Part shown: positions 15,215 to 24,480 of the stretch, in pieces | Layout: each line of letters begins with the position of its first letter | How positions within the stretch are numbered: the stretch's first letter is position 1 | Assembly (NCBI GenBank): GCA_910586125.1 | Contig: CAJUHP010000029.1 | Span: 7,770-48,437 of the forward strand | DNA: 40,668 nucleotides | Direction of reading: 5' to 3' | Source: an uncultured Lachnospiraceae bacterium | Lineage (GTDB): Bacteria > Bacillota > Clostridia > Lachnospirales > Lachnospiraceae | The notes under the pieces: generated by a model | Told to the model about the DNA's origin: nothing | Database searches by the model: none | Seen by the model: only the letters and a program-made list of their open reading frames with translations | Position numbers and translations under genes: made by a program

Positions 15215-15817
15215 TTACCTCCCCTCCGCACAGTAACGGCCAAAGACAATGCCCGCGTTGACGGCTGTCGTCACGGCGTTGCTGGTTACGGTAGCGCCGC
15301 TGATGGCGCTGATCTGATCGTCGCCGGACGCTGCGCTCTTCACCACGGTAAAGCGCTCCACATTTTTTCCGGCGTACTGATTCCTAAACTCCGGCTCGCT
15401 GGCGCGGGAACCCAATCCCGAGGTCTCTGCGCTGGTCAGGATATCCATTCCCAAGGATGTCCCGTCCACGCCGTACCCATAGGCGATAACAATCTGGCCC
15501 TGGCTGCCGCTCACAGCAATGCTCATCGCATAACCCAGAACCGATCCGGAAGCATCTTTCGCCTCCATCACATCCGTGATCTCCGCGTTGATGCCGGCCT
15601 GTTCCAACACGGAGGCCGCCTGCTCCAGCAGATCTTCCCGGCTGGAAAATTCGGAAGCCTCCGCAAAGACGCCGCGGTACGAAGCCGCCTTCTCCTCCTC
15701 TTTCCGGGCGGTGATAACCGGATCGGTCACTTCATAAGCCAGCCCCAAAAGCAGACCGGATACCAGGGTGATAACCAAGAGAACCGCTGTATCCTTCAAA
15801 ATTTTCTTAATATCCAT
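15215..15817 (-). CDS. rnfG: RnfG, covalent-FMN subunit
   Basis: This 200-residue protein has one N-terminal membrane helix (about 9-28) and a single FMN_bind domain. The motif ISGATVTSN puts the flavin-bearing threonine at position 176; ApbE is the known enzyme for this step. The domain lies on the outer face and passes electrons on to RnfD. GGAGG within the rnfD end precedes the ATG, and the gap to rnfD is two bases. Confidence 0.94.
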   Translation of the reverse strand: MDIKKILKDTAVLLVITLVSGLLLGLAYEVTDPVITARKEEEKAASYRGVFAEASEFSSREDLLEQAASVLEQAGINAEITDVMEAKDASGSVLGYAMSIAVSGSQGQIVIAYGYGVDGTSLGMDILTSAETSGLGSRASEPEFRNQYAGKNVERFTVVKSAASGDDQISAISGATVTSNAVTTAVNAGIVFGRYCAEGR

Positions 15818-15819
15818 AA

Positions 15820-16749
15820 TCAGGCCGCCTCCTTCTTTTTAGCGGGCAGAAACTTGTCAATCAGCGGAATCAGCAGATTACAGCAGATAATCGCATAAGA
15901 CACGCTCTCCGGAGCAAACCCCATGGTGCGGTATACGCCGGTCATAACGCCCAGCAGAACACCGTAGATCACCTCTCCTGCCGCCGTGCGGGGATTGATC
16001 ACCAGATCGCTGGCAAAGAAAGCCGCACTGAAGATAAAACCGCCGCCCAGCACCTGTGCGCCGATGTAGCCCATGTCAAAACCATGGCCGCCGAACATAC
16101 CCATATACAGTACAAAGGAAATCAGATAGACGATCGGAGGGATCACTTTTACTGCCCGGCGAACGATCAGATAGGCAAAGCCTAAAAGCACCGCTATGGT
16201 AGAGACCTCCACGATGGAACCGTTGATATTCCCCAAAAACATGTCCATCAGGCTCGGCGCGCCGCCCTCCTGCAAAACCGCCAGCGGCGTGGCATAGGAA
16301 ATGCCGTCAACCGTGTATGTAGTCATCTGATCCGCGAAACTGATCAGAAGAAAACACCGGGACGCCAGAGCCGGCAGCATAAAATGCTGGCCGTAACCGC
16401 CGTACAGCAGCACTACCACCAGAGTGGCAAAGATACCGCCCACCACCGGCACATACAGATGGATATCTGACGGCAGCGTCAGCCCTAACAGCAGCCCTGT
16501 CACAACGGCCGTCCCGTCGGTGATCCCCATTTCTTTTTTCAGACAGATATCATAGATCCACTCTGTCACCACACAGGCCAGCACAGAAGCTACGATTACC
16601 TTGACGGCCCCGAAGCCGAAGCGATATGCCGCAAACAGTACCACCGGCAGCAGCGCGATTTCCATATCAAACATCAACGTCTGCCACCGGACGCCGGGCT
16701 TGATACGGGGTGAAGCTTTCACACTCAATGAATCACTCACTTTATGCAC
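15820..16749 (-). CDS. rnfD: RnfD, first gene of the Rnf operon
   Basis: This 309-residue membrane protein has about ten membrane segments. The covalent-FMN motif is ISYATPLA with Thr154. The Rnf complex couples oxidation of reduced ferredoxin and reduction of NAD+ to Na+ or H+ export, and RnfD is part of the ion-pumping core. The start is GTG at 16749, since no in-frame ATG fits and AAGGA precedes it. rnfD stands first here, whereas clostridial operons usually begin rnfC-rnfD. The promoter at 16824-16851 serves it and the ten genes behind it. Confidence 0.93.
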   Translation of the reverse strand: MHKVSDSLSVKASPRIKPGVRWQTLMFDMEIALLPVVLFAAYRFGFGAVKVIVASVLACVVTEWIYDICLKKEMGITDGTAVVTGLLLGLTLPSDIHLYVPVVGGIFATLVVVLLYGGYGQHFMLPALASRCFLLISFADQMTTYTVDGISYATPLAVLQEGGAPSLMDMFLGNINGSIVEVSTIAVLLGFAYLIVRRAVKVIPPIVYLISFVLYMGMFGGHGFDMGYIGAQVLGGGFIFSAAFFASDLVINPRTAAGEVIYGVLLGVMTGVYRTMGFAPESVSYAIICCNLLIPLIDKFLPAKKKEAA

Positions 16750-16823
16750 CTCTTTCTTCCTTTTGCATTGCTGCCGCCTTTTTGCTCAAGGGCAAGAAAA
16801 GGCCGCAGAATGTCCTAAGATAA

Positions 16824-16851
16824 AGTATAGCGAATATGGCGAAAAAAACAA
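16824..16851 (-). promoter_or_regulatory. Promoter of the Rnf operon
   Basis: Minus-strand -10 TATACT (16824-16829) and -35 TTGTTT (16846-16851) with a 16-bp spacer. The leader to the GTG is about 70 nt. The rest of the 296-bp gap up to the XRE gene is AT-rich, and I see no further clear element there. Confidence 0.6.
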
Positions 16852-17045
16852 GTTTCGTTTTTATAATAACGAGAATAGACGAAGGTCTATAGATTGATTT
16901 TTATTTCCATACAGTTTTTTTCTTTTTTGTAAAAACATTCACAAAGGACCGATTCTAGTCCCTACAACCGCCCATTTCACTATATGATAAAGGCACGAAC
17001 TTAAATAAGTTCTTACATTGACAGAAGAATGACTGGAGGTATCTT

Positions 17046-17285
17046 ATGGAAGAAGACACGATCCGTAACGATGAAAATATCTGTATCGGGACCAACATCC
17101 GCCAAATACGTATACAGAACCACTTAGGCCAGACACAACTGGTTCGCCTGCTGCAACTGCAGGGAACTTCCATTACCAGAGAATCTCTGGTCAAGATCGA
17201 ACGCGGCATTCAGCACGTAAAGGCATCGCAATTGAAAGCGATCAAGGAATGTCTGAACGTGTCATATGACGATCTGATTCGGTAA
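17046..17285 (+). CDS. Short XRE-family helix-turn-helix regulator
   Basis: This 79-residue protein is almost only a Cro/C1-type DNA-binding domain: IGTNIRQIRIQ, then QTQLVRLLQ, then SITRESLVKIERG and NVSYDDLIR. It has no ligand or dimerisation domain. GGAGG lies seven bases before the ATG. It is divergent from the Rnf operon, sharing the 296-bp intergenic region, so control of that operon is possible but unproven. The bidirectional terminator at 17336 follows. Confidence 0.88.
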   Translation: MEEDTIRNDENICIGTNIRQIRIQNHLGQTQLVRLLQLQGTSITRESLVKIERGIQHVKASQLKAIKECLNVSYDDLIR

Positions 17286-17335
17286 TCAGACGCGCAGACT
17301 CTTCACAAGGAAACAATCTTGTTCAAAGCTAAAAA

Positions 17336-17384
17336 CCCCGGCCAAACGCCCTGCTGTATCGGGCTGGCCGGGGATATTTTTTAT
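17336..17384. terminator. Bidirectional terminator between XRE and GH20 genes
   Basis: CCCCGGCC (17336-17343) pairs with GGCCGGGG (17366-17373). TATTTTTTA follows on the plus strand, and AAAAA before the stem serves the minus strand. Confidence 0.9.
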
Positions 17385-17439
17385 TTTCTTCCTGCTGCGG
17401 ATGGATTCATTATCCTATGTACTGGCATCGGTATCCGCC

Positions 17440-19326
17440 TTAGCCGTCACTTAATGATGCGGTCTCACCATAAACCTTCCATATCCCGTTTCCCAGAAAA
17501 CGCCCGCGGCGGTCTTTTTCATAGCGGGCCGCCTCCAGTTCCGGAAGCTCGGACAGGCTGCCGTCCAGATATCGCCCCAGACGATGACAAGCTGTCTCGA
17601 TCCGCGCGGTCAGCCCGCCATAGCGCAGCTCCAACCGGGACCAGCCAAACGGCGAACAGGTTGTCATCCACTGCTTCCTATGGGCAATCCGCAGCTCATT
17701 CACCCGATCAAGCAGTACTTCCAACTGTTCTGCATCCTTTTGAAGAGCCGCCCTGTCCTTATCTTTATAATGCAGGTGAAGCCGCTCTCCCAAAGCGGTT
17801 TTCACATGCAGCACTTTCGCAAGAAGAAGAGGAACCTGCAAAAACCACCCTTCCTCCCCTGCTTCCTCCATGTCCGCTTCCAGCCGCTCTGCCGTTTTTC
17901 CATAATGTTCATCCAGTCCAAGCCCGCGCAGATCCCCATCGTACAGTCCCTCCAGCGGATCCTGCCAAAGAAGATATTTGGATGGATTGGGCGGCCAGCG
18001 ATTCTCCGGATTGCTGCAGGGAACATCATCCAAGAAAGAGACATCCATAAACCATCCGGCAAAAAGACCCGTGCATGCGGCAAAGCGCGAGGCCAAAAAC
18101 TCCTGGCTGACTGGGTCTTCATGGTAGGCGTTCTCCGCATAATACTGCATTCCCAAAAGGCCCGTCCAGTCACCGCACTCTGCCCCGTCATCCTTCCACA
18201 TACAGCCGTAAGCCATGGGAATCTGATATTTTTTTACCGCCGTCAGTGCAGGCTCTGCAGTCCGCATCGTGTACGGATAGTTTACACAAAAGGACGAGAC
18301 GGTAAGCAGAGGGCCTGCATAGATCGCATTGCCAGTATCCCTGTGTCTTTTCATCATTCCGTCCAGCAAAGCGGAATCCCGGGAATAATAATCCCAGTAA
18401 ATCAGACTGGCATCCTTTGGAATTCGGGCACAGATCTCGGGATTCATCTCCTCTGTGGGATCCAGATAAGTATGCCTGGGTGAACTGTAAGAAAACAGCA
18501 TGTCACTGTAAAGGGCTATCTCCACTCCGTTCTCCTGCGCCAGAGCATGTACCCGCTGCAAATGATCCAGAAAAATATCCAGCGGCTGACAAACTCCATT
18601 CCGCTGGCGGTACTGTCCTTCCCCTAATCCATGGGTTTCATCCATACCCACAATGATAAGCCGGCTCCTGAAACACTCCCCCATCGTCCGCAGCATTTTC
18701 CCGATCAGCTCATACGTTTTCTCTTCTCCTGCAAGCAGGCAGGAAGCGCTGTCCCGCACAGAAGCATATTCCGGAAACCGAAGCACCTTTTCCATATGCC
18801 CCAGAACCTGTATGGAAGCAATTATGCTGATGCCGTATGAATGTGCGTAATCATCCAACTGCCAGAGCTGCTCCTGGCTATAGCCTCCCCGCATATATCC
18901 GAAACGCGGCTCCCCCTCCAGTTCATACACATCCTCCATATACAGAATCAGGCAATTTAACCCCATCAAAGCCATACGGTCCAAAATGGATCTTAAAAAT
19001 GCAGGATCCGGCACACTGTTGCGGGAGGCGTCTATCATAACGCCGATCTGGGGGATGTACATTTTTTCACTATAATGAAAATCGGTCTTTCCCGCGTTTT
19101 CCCGCAAAATCCCCAGCGCCCGGAACAAATGAATCTTTTCTCGAAAACCGATTTGGCATTGATCCGCCTGTATGGTAAATTGCACCGCTTCTTCTGCGCA
19201 AACCGGCAGCCTGAAAAACTCTATACAGATTTTATCCGCCCAGCCGCCTTGAAAATAAAAAGAAGGAAGCCTGTGTATGGCGCATAAAATACTTTTATCC
19301 TCGATTCCTCTGATTTCTTTGAACAT
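17440..19326 (-). CDS. GH20-like beta-N-acetylhexosaminidase
   Basis: This 628-residue protein has a small N-terminal domain and a TIM-barrel region that matches family GH20 (beta-N-acetylhexosaminidases). The barrel begins IGVMIDASRN (about 95-105). The catalytic Asp-Glu pair is in GMDETHGLG (about 229-230). In this family the Asp orients the substrate acetamido group and the Glu is the acid/base. No signal peptide is seen, so it should act in the cytoplasm on imported sugars, N-acetylhexosaminides being the family's usual substrates. A long C-terminal helical part (about 430-628) follows. Two starts are possible: GTG 19350, overlapping the previous stop, and ATG 19326 with a G-rich ribosome site, which I chose. 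It is the last gene of the ankyrin-esterase-acyltransferase operon. Confidence 0.78.
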   Translation of the reverse strand: MFKEIRGIEDKSILCAIHRLPSFYFQGGWADKICIEFFRLPVCAEEAVQFTIQADQCQIGFREKIHLFRALGILRENAGKTDFHYSEKMYIPQIGVMIDASRNSVPDPAFLRSILDRMALMGLNCLILYMEDVYELEGEPRFGYMRGGYSQEQLWQLDDYAHSYGISIIASIQVLGHMEKVLRFPEYASVRDSASCLLAGEEKTYELIGKMLRTMGECFRSRLIIVGMDETHGLGEGQYRQRNGVCQPLDIFLDHLQRVHALAQENGVEIALYSDMLFSYSSPRHTYLDPTEEMNPEICARIPKDASLIYWDYYSRDSALLDGMMKRHRDTGNAIYAGPLLTVSSFCVNYPYTMRTAEPALTAVKKYQIPMAYGCMWKDDGAECGDWTGLLGMQYYAENAYHEDPVSQEFLASRFAACTGLFAGWFMDVSFLDDVPCSNPENRWPPNPSKYLLWQDPLEGLYDGDLRGLGLDEHYGKTAERLEADMEEAGEEGWFLQVPLLLAKVLHVKTALGERLHLHYKDKDRAALQKDAEQLEVLLDRVNELRIAHRKQWMTTCSPFGWSRLELRYGGLTARIETACHRLGRYLDGSLSELPELEAARYEKDRRGRFLGNGIWKVYGETASLSDG

Positions 19327-19346
19327 CCTGTCCCCCCATGCGCCGA

Positions 19347-20012
19347 TCACAGATGCAGCCGCCGCACAATTTCATGTTTTAAAGCCGTCCCGTTAAACAA
19401 AATCAAGGCCGCCAGCAAAATCATACTGACTGCGGCACAGATCACGGAAGGATACGTCACCTGCAGCGCCCCGCACAGCAGCAGAATAAGCGGTATAAAG
19501 CCTGCCAGCACGCACACAATCAGATAGAGAAGATAATCCGATGGGGACAGGTGCAGCATCTGTATGGTGGCAAGCACCGCGGCCTGCGTGCAGGGAAAAA
19601 GAATGGGCAGCACAAAATGAATCGACCATGCACCAAATCCCGTATATACATCCCACAACAGGACCAGCACGGACACCACAATCAGTTGCCACACCACCGC
19701 CTTCATCGGATTGTTCCGCTTGCGGATCGCCACGCCGATTACCAGCCAGATACTGCCCAGCCCAGCCGACACAAAAAGGGACCATCCGCCGCTTTGCGTA
19801 TATACCATGTTGACGGAGACGCAAACCACGATGACCGCCACAGTCATCAGCGCCATTAGGCGCGACAGCAGCCAGTACGGTTTTCTGACAGCAGGAAGAA
19901 CCGGGTAAGCGTCCTCCTGTGCTTCGCCGGTCAAATTTCCCTGACAGAAAGGGCAGCGGCTCATGCTTCCCAACAGATGAAATCCGCATTTTTCACAGTA
20001 CAGCATATTCAA
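19347..20012 (-). CDS. Zinc-ribbon membrane protein (DUF6320-like)
   Basis: This 221-residue protein opens with a four-cysteine zinc ribbon (Cys6, Cys9, Cys20, Cys23), followed by a linker and six or seven membrane segments. The arrangement resembles DUF6320, a family of unknown function that I recall being encoded next to condensation/alcohol acetyltransferase-like proteins, as here. It overlaps the acyltransferase-like gene by four bases, so translation is coupled. It may anchor or assist that enzyme at the membrane. Confidence 0.7.
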   Translation of the reverse strand: MNMLYCEKCGFHLLGSMSRCPFCQGNLTGEAQEDAYPVLPAVRKPYWLLSRLMALMTVAVIVVCVSVNMVYTQSGGWSLFVSAGLGSIWLVIGVAIRKRNNPMKAVVWQLIVVSVLVLLWDVYTGFGAWSIHFVLPILFPCTQAAVLATIQMLHLSPSDYLLYLIVCVLAGFIPLILLLCGALQVTYPSVICAAVSMILLAALILFNGTALKHEIVRRLHL

Positions 20013-21289
20013 TTCACCTCTCCATCCGACGCAATATTGGTGGTGAGTACAACCTCAAGACCCAACTGCGTCAATTCCCGAAAGAATACGCGCTCCACTT
20101 CATGCTCCCGAAACGGGCTGGCAAAGCTAACCACATAATCCGATCCAAACGAACAGGCACAGGCCTGCAGAAGCCCTCCGCAGGTGTAGACGCCAAACTG
20201 TCGAATCCATTTTTCCATTCCTTCCGGCATGGTGATTCTTCCCACATTGGAAAAGGAGGCCGTCGCCTTGTATAAAGCCAATTTATTGGCAGTCCGCAGC
20301 ACCACATCTTTGATAAAAAGAGGCACCAAACGCAGCGGAACGCTGTGTTCCAGCGCGCACAGAGCGTTCATGCGCGCCTGCATGTTCTCCTTCGTCAGAT
20401 GGGAGCGAAAGCTGGCTTTCACCTCCTCCAAAACCGCTTCCAGGGTGTTCTCCCGGCTGCCGAAATCATAGGCAACAGGAATCGTCGCAAAGAAATTCCG
20501 GGCGGATTCTGATGGAAAGTAGCTTCGCAGATTGACCGGCACGGTGATCACCACCGGTTTTCTGCGTTCCCGAACCCACATGCCCTCGCAGATTGCGCGA
20601 AGAAGCACCGCTGTCATCAGCTCGGTCAGTGTCGCGCCTCTGCCCCGCGCGCAGGCAAGCGCCTTGTTAAGCGGCAGTCTTCCCTCTAAAACAGCCAGAC
20701 GATTTTTTGGCAGATATTCGCCGCGGAGCTGGTAGGCGTTGCGGGAATGTTCCTTTTTCCGGCGTTTTATCTTTTGGTAATACTTCTGAAAACTGTCAGC
20801 CTGCTTCTCCCACTGCGACGCATCGTCCGGCAGCTTGGGAACTTCCTGCGCAAATTCGTCCGGATAACGCGCCAGCAGATATTCATAGACCAGTGCGCAC
20901 AGAAATTTCTGCGCGCCGGCGCCGTCGGTCAGGGAATGATGGACCTCCAGATTAATGCGCCGCCGAAAGTACAGAACACGGAAAAGCAGACTGCGCCTAA
21001 CAGACGGATAAAGCCGCTGGCAGGGGGGCGTATCTTCAAGGCGAACGCGGGCGCACAGAGCGCTGTCCTCCAGATAATACCAGAACAGCCCCCGTTTCAG
21101 CACGGAGCGGTACATGGGGAAACGCACCATCGTCTTATTCAGCGCCGTCTGTAAAATCTCTGGTTCCACGGGATCTCTGAGTTCACAGACAAAGCGGAAC
21201 ACTTTGGAATCATGGGACGAACTGCTGGACGGGAAAATCTTGGCAGCGTTGTCCAGCGTCCACCAGGACTGAAAATTTCTGCTGCTCAT
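20009..21289 (-). CDS. Condensation-like acyltransferase (alcohol acetyltransferase/PapA family fold)
   Basis: This 426-residue protein has the chloramphenicol-acetyltransferase/condensation fold. The active-site motif is HHSLTDG (117-123; HHxxxDG pattern), with the catalytic His118. A late aromatic segment (YVVSFASPF) corresponds to the structural part near the active-site tunnel. Members transfer acyl groups to alcohols, sugars or amines. The stand-alone form, without carrier or adenylation domains, argues against nonribosomal peptide synthesis. Start and stop overlap the esterase and DUF6320 genes by four bases each. With the esterase and glycosidase neighbours it may modify a lipid or sugar ester; the substrate is unknown. 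Confidence 0.8.
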   Translation of the reverse strand: MSSRNFQSWWTLDNAAKIFPSSSSSHDSKVFRFVCELRDPVEPEILQTALNKTMVRFPMYRSVLKRGLFWYYLEDSALCARVRLEDTPPCQRLYPSVRRSLLFRVLYFRRRINLEVHHSLTDGAGAQKFLCALVYEYLLARYPDEFAQEVPKLPDDASQWEKQADSFQKYYQKIKRRKKEHSRNAYQLRGEYLPKNRLAVLEGRLPLNKALACARGRGATLTELMTAVLLRAICEGMWVRERRKPVVITVPVNLRSYFPSESARNFFATIPVAYDFGSRENTLEAVLEEVKASFRSHLTKENMQARMNALCALEHSVPLRLVPLFIKDVVLRTANKLALYKATASFSNVGRITMPEGMEKWIRQFGVYTCGGLLQACACSFGSDYVVSFASPFREHEVERVFFRELTQLGLEVVLTTNIASDGEVN

Positions 21290-22215
21290 GCTCCTTCCTC
21301 CAGAAAACGGTTGATTATGGCATACGTCTCTTTGACCAGCGCAAAGCGGACCGGAAGCGAAAAATAACCGTGCAGCGCATCCGGCATCCGGCTGATTTTT
21401 ACGTTATTGCCGGCATCGCGCAGTTTTCTGCCGTATTCCTCCCCCTCGTCGCGCAGAGGACAATACTGCGCCGTAATCACCAAGGTATCCGGCTGATTGG
21501 AAAAGTTCAGAGCGGCCAGAGGGGCAAAATATGGATTGTTTCGATCTTTCTCGGAATTCTGGTACAGGGCAAGATAGTCGCACACGCGCTTGGAGGTCAG
21601 CAGATAACCCGTTCCATTTTCCCGCACGGAAGGAAAAATCGATGTCTCCGTATGATCGTATCCTGTCGCCGGGTAAATCAAAATTTGCCGGCGGGGAAGA
21701 AATTCACCGAAGTCTCTCGCCATCAGGGAGACCGCCGCCGCCAGATTTCCGCCGGCGCTGTCGCCGATCAAGACAATATCCGACTCCTGTATCCCAAGAA
21801 GGGCGCTGTTTAAGAAAAGTTCTCTCGCCACCGCATAGCAGTCTTCCGGCGCGGCGGGAAAACGGTGTTCCGGCGCAAGCCGGTAATCGACGGATGCCAC
21901 GACGCAGCCGGTCATGGCCGCCATATCTGCGCAGACGGCATCATAGCTGTCAATCGTCCCCGTCACCCAGCCTCCCCCGTGGAAAAAGAGCAGCACAGAG
22001 CTTCTTCTGCGGTCGGACGGCGTAAAGATCCGCACCGGCACCTCGTGGTTTTTGCAGCGCACTTTATGCTCCCAGATTCGATAGAGTTCGGAATTTCTTC
22101 TACGGCGAGCAGTCAGCCTCTGGATTTCCCTCTCCACCAGATAGGTCTTCTTTATATCAATTTCCGGATAGGACAACACGCTAAGCGCTGCCTGCATTAC
22201 TTTGTTGATGGCCAT
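21286..22215 (-). CDS. Alpha/beta hydrolase, hormone-sensitive-lipase type
   Basis: This 309-residue esterase has the HSL-family signatures: the oxyanion motif HGGGW (79-83), the nucleophile in GDSAGG with Ser153, and a late His in DALHGYFSLP. These enzymes cleave short- or medium-chain carboxyl esters in the cytoplasm. There is no signal peptide. The following gene encodes an acyltransferase-like protein and overlaps by four bases, which suggests opposite or sequential steps on the same acyl ester. Confidence 0.9.
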   Translation of the reverse strand: MAINKVMQAALSVLSYPEIDIKKTYLVEREIQRLTARRRRNSELYRIWEHKVRCKNHEVPVRIFTPSDRRRSSVLLFFHGGGWVTGTIDSYDAVCADMAAMTGCVVASVDYRLAPEHRFPAAPEDCYAVARELFLNSALLGIQESDIVLIGDSAGGNLAAAVSLMARDFGEFLPRRQILIYPATGYDHTETSIFPSVRENGTGYLLTSKRVCDYLALYQNSEKDRNNPYFAPLAALNFSNQPDTLVITAQYCPLRDEGEEYGRKLRDAGNNVKISRMPDALHGYFSLPVRFALVKETYAIINRFLEEGA

Positions 22216-22226
22216 GTCTGCTCCTT

Positions 22227-24272
22227 TTAATGAATATCCGTCATAAGCTCCAGCACAGCGTCTGCACCCATTTCCACCGCAATCTGCGCGGGCGTCTCCC
22301 CATAATTATTCGGGCGGTTGTAATCGGCTCCTTTCTTGATCAGAAAACGCGCCGCTCCTGTATTGTAGTCTTTTAAAGCATGATGCAGCACGGTGTTCCC
22401 CTCATTGTCGGCCAAAGCAAGGTCCGCTCCGGCCAAAAGCAGTTCTTTTATCATATCTTTATCGCTGTAGAGCATCATGGCAGTCACACCGTTATTGTCC
22501 TTATGGTTGACATCCGCGCCTCGCTCTATAAACAATTGTAAAAGCTCTCTGGTATCATACCGCAGCAGCATAAGAGGCGTTCTTCCATCGTCTCTTGCCA
22601 CGTCCAGATTTTTCAGCTCTCTGAGGATCTCTGCCTTCTGTTCCGGCTCCAGCTTTTTCCCGTATCTCGGATTTATGAGCACAGAATGAGCGGCGGTTTC
22701 TCCTTTTGCATTTTTTGCTGAATCCTCCGCACCGGCACGGATGAGCAGCCGCACCGCATCGGTATGTCCATAGCTGCACGCCAGATGCAGAGGGGTGGTT
22801 CCTGCCTCGGCCGGTGAATCCTCTGTGAGATTGACGTCCACCCCTTTTTCAATCATAGCTTGCAGCATACCGGTATGCCCGTTTTTAGCGGCAAGGTGAA
22901 CGGCGCTCTCTCCTCTTTTGTTGGTCTGCTCCATAGATTCTCTGGAAAAAAATGAGATGACTTCCCTGTAAAAATCCTCATCCTCGCTCTCACCTTTATC
23001 GGAGGAGGCCAGGATATTGACAGGAGTCTCTCCCCCAATCACCGCTCGGTTCAGATCCACGCCCAACTCCTTCAGTGTCTGGATAACGGTTGTTCCCTGG
23101 CCGTATGAAAGACAGAGATCTCTCAGACACTGCGTTTCTCCATGATAGTGAAAGGGCATGGTAAAGTCAAAGCCTGCCTCTTTGCAAAGCCTCAGCACCT
23201 GACAATCTTTGTCGTAGGCCAGAGCCGACCGCAGAATGTACTGGACTTCTCCCATATCATCGTCATCGTCCGGATCGGTCTGCCGGATCAGCTTGTCTGT
23301 CAGATACAGCCCAATGGCCATATTGTCCCTGTCATCGGAATTCACGTCAAAGAAGGCGCTGTGTATAATTTCCGAAAGAGAACGGCCCTCCATGCTTTTG
23401 TTTGGTATGGCCTCTGCTCCGTGATCAACCAGGACAAGATACATCGCGTGGTTTTGGTAATCGACGGTACGCCTTATGAGCGTGTCCCCCTCATGGTTTG
23501 CTGTATTTATCATCTCTGGATGCTGCTCCATCAGCTTTAGCGCTGCCGTTCGGTGTCTGTTGCGGTAGGCCAGCATGAGAAGGGTATTGCCGTCTGGATC
23601 CACATAATCGGTCTTGGCGCCTTTTTCCAGAAAAACCTCCGCCAGAGGCCAGGTATAGTTGGAGCAGTACTCCGTGGACAGCATATGTTCCAGAGGAGTG
23701 AAGCCTTTTTCATTCTTCTTATTGATATCACAGGTCAGAAGCCTGGCAATTTCTCCCCGCTGTTCTACACTTTTCTCCAGGCAGGTAAAATCCAACTGGA
23801 GGTCCTCCATTCGGGGATATGCCAGGAAGTGATATGCGTTCATCCCCCTTTCATCACAGACAGAATCGCTGGCACCGTGATTTTGCAAAAGCCGGACCAT
23901 GGAAAGATTTCCGTATGCGCAGGCCAATAGAAAAGGGGTCAGGCCATGGCCTTTGCCGTCGAGCGTATCCACTTCGGCCGGCTCTATGGTTCCGTCACAG
24001 AGCAATTTTTCCACAATTGGATAGAAATTATGCCATACCAGAAGATGATATAGGGTAAGTCCCTTTTTTCCTACCGGAGAAAGCAGCTCCTCTTTGCTGC
24101 ACGCCGCCACGCAGGACTCGGCTTCCCGCACAAAATCTTCTTCAAAAATATCATACCGATAGGAAAAGTTCCCGGGATCTCCATACACTTTCTCCCACCA
24201 GGGGATAAATTTTGTCTGATTGCATATTTCGCTGGATTCCACCAATCGATCGATAAGTTTTTTTAAATCCAT
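22227..24272 (-). CDS. Large ankyrin-repeat protein
   Basis: This 681-residue protein is built mostly of ankyrin repeats. Well-formed units include GLTPFLLACAYGN (about 109-121), GESAVHLAAKNGH, GTTPLHLACSYGH, GRTPLMLLRYDT, GVTAMMLYSD, GNTVLHHALKD and GETPAQIAVE; the last seven run from about 455 to the C-terminus. The central part (about 300-450) is acidic (a run of five Asp) and repeat-poor. No enzyme domain, membrane segment or signal peptide is seen. Ankyrin repeats bind proteins. Cytoplasmic scaffolding, regulation and toxin-immunity roles are all possible. AAGGAG precedes the ATG. It leads the five-gene operon, 11 bp before the esterase. Confidence 0.88.
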   Translation of the reverse strand: MDLKKLIDRLVESSEICNQTKFIPWWEKVYGDPGNFSYRYDIFEEDFVREAESCVAACSKEELLSPVGKKGLTLYHLLVWHNFYPIVEKLLCDGTIEPAEVDTLDGKGHGLTPFLLACAYGNLSMVRLLQNHGASDSVCDERGMNAYHFLAYPRMEDLQLDFTCLEKSVEQRGEIARLLTCDINKKNEKGFTPLEHMLSTEYCSNYTWPLAEVFLEKGAKTDYVDPDGNTLLMLAYRNRHRTAALKLMEQHPEMINTANHEGDTLIRRTVDYQNHAMYLVLVDHGAEAIPNKSMEGRSLSEIIHSAFFDVNSDDRDNMAIGLYLTDKLIRQTDPDDDDDMGEVQYILRSALAYDKDCQVLRLCKEAGFDFTMPFHYHGETQCLRDLCLSYGQGTTVIQTLKELGVDLNRAVIGGETPVNILASSDKGESEDEDFYREVISFFSRESMEQTNKRGESAVHLAAKNGHTGMLQAMIEKGVDVNLTEDSPAEAGTTPLHLACSYGHTDAVRLLIRAGAEDSAKNAKGETAAHSVLINPRYGKKLEPEQKAEILRELKNLDVARDDGRTPLMLLRYDTRELLQLFIERGADVNHKDNNGVTAMMLYSDKDMIKELLLAGADLALADNEGNTVLHHALKDYNTGAARFLIKKGADYNRPNNYGETPAQIAVEMGADAVLELMTDIH

Positions 24273-24297
24273 CTTTTTCTCCTTGCCTTTTTGAATG

Positions 24298-24303
24298 ATT
24301 ATA
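24298..24303 (-). promoter_or_regulatory. -10 element of the ankyrin-led operon
   Basis: A perfect TATAAT on the minus strand, 25 bp before the ATG. No good -35 is seen 16-18 bp upstream, so an activator may be required. Confidence 0.5.
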
Positions 24304-24409
24304 CCACTCCCTGCGCGGCTGCACCAGAGTAAAATCAGGGAATATGTTTTTAATTGGGGTGATGGATAAGGGAGAAACTTTTGATGGCGTTTTGATGGAG
24401 AATAGAGAG

Positions 24410-24447
24410 GCGGTATGCCTGCCTTTTTGGATAAGGAAACATACCGC
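24410..24447. other. Hairpin downstream of the small membrane protein gene
   Basis: GCGGTATG (24410-24417) pairs with CATACCGC (24440-24447). There is no T-run on either strand. It lies in the 208-bp gap between the small membrane protein gene and the ankyrin gene, which otherwise contains only the ankyrin -10 element. Confidence 0.5.
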
Positions 24448-24480
24448 TTTGGAGCTGGATGGATATGAGGTGTTTTCCGA

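Noticed and set aside
20009..21289. Nonribosomal peptide synthetase module
   Set aside because: It has only the condensation-like fold; no adenylation or carrier domain is encoded nearby.
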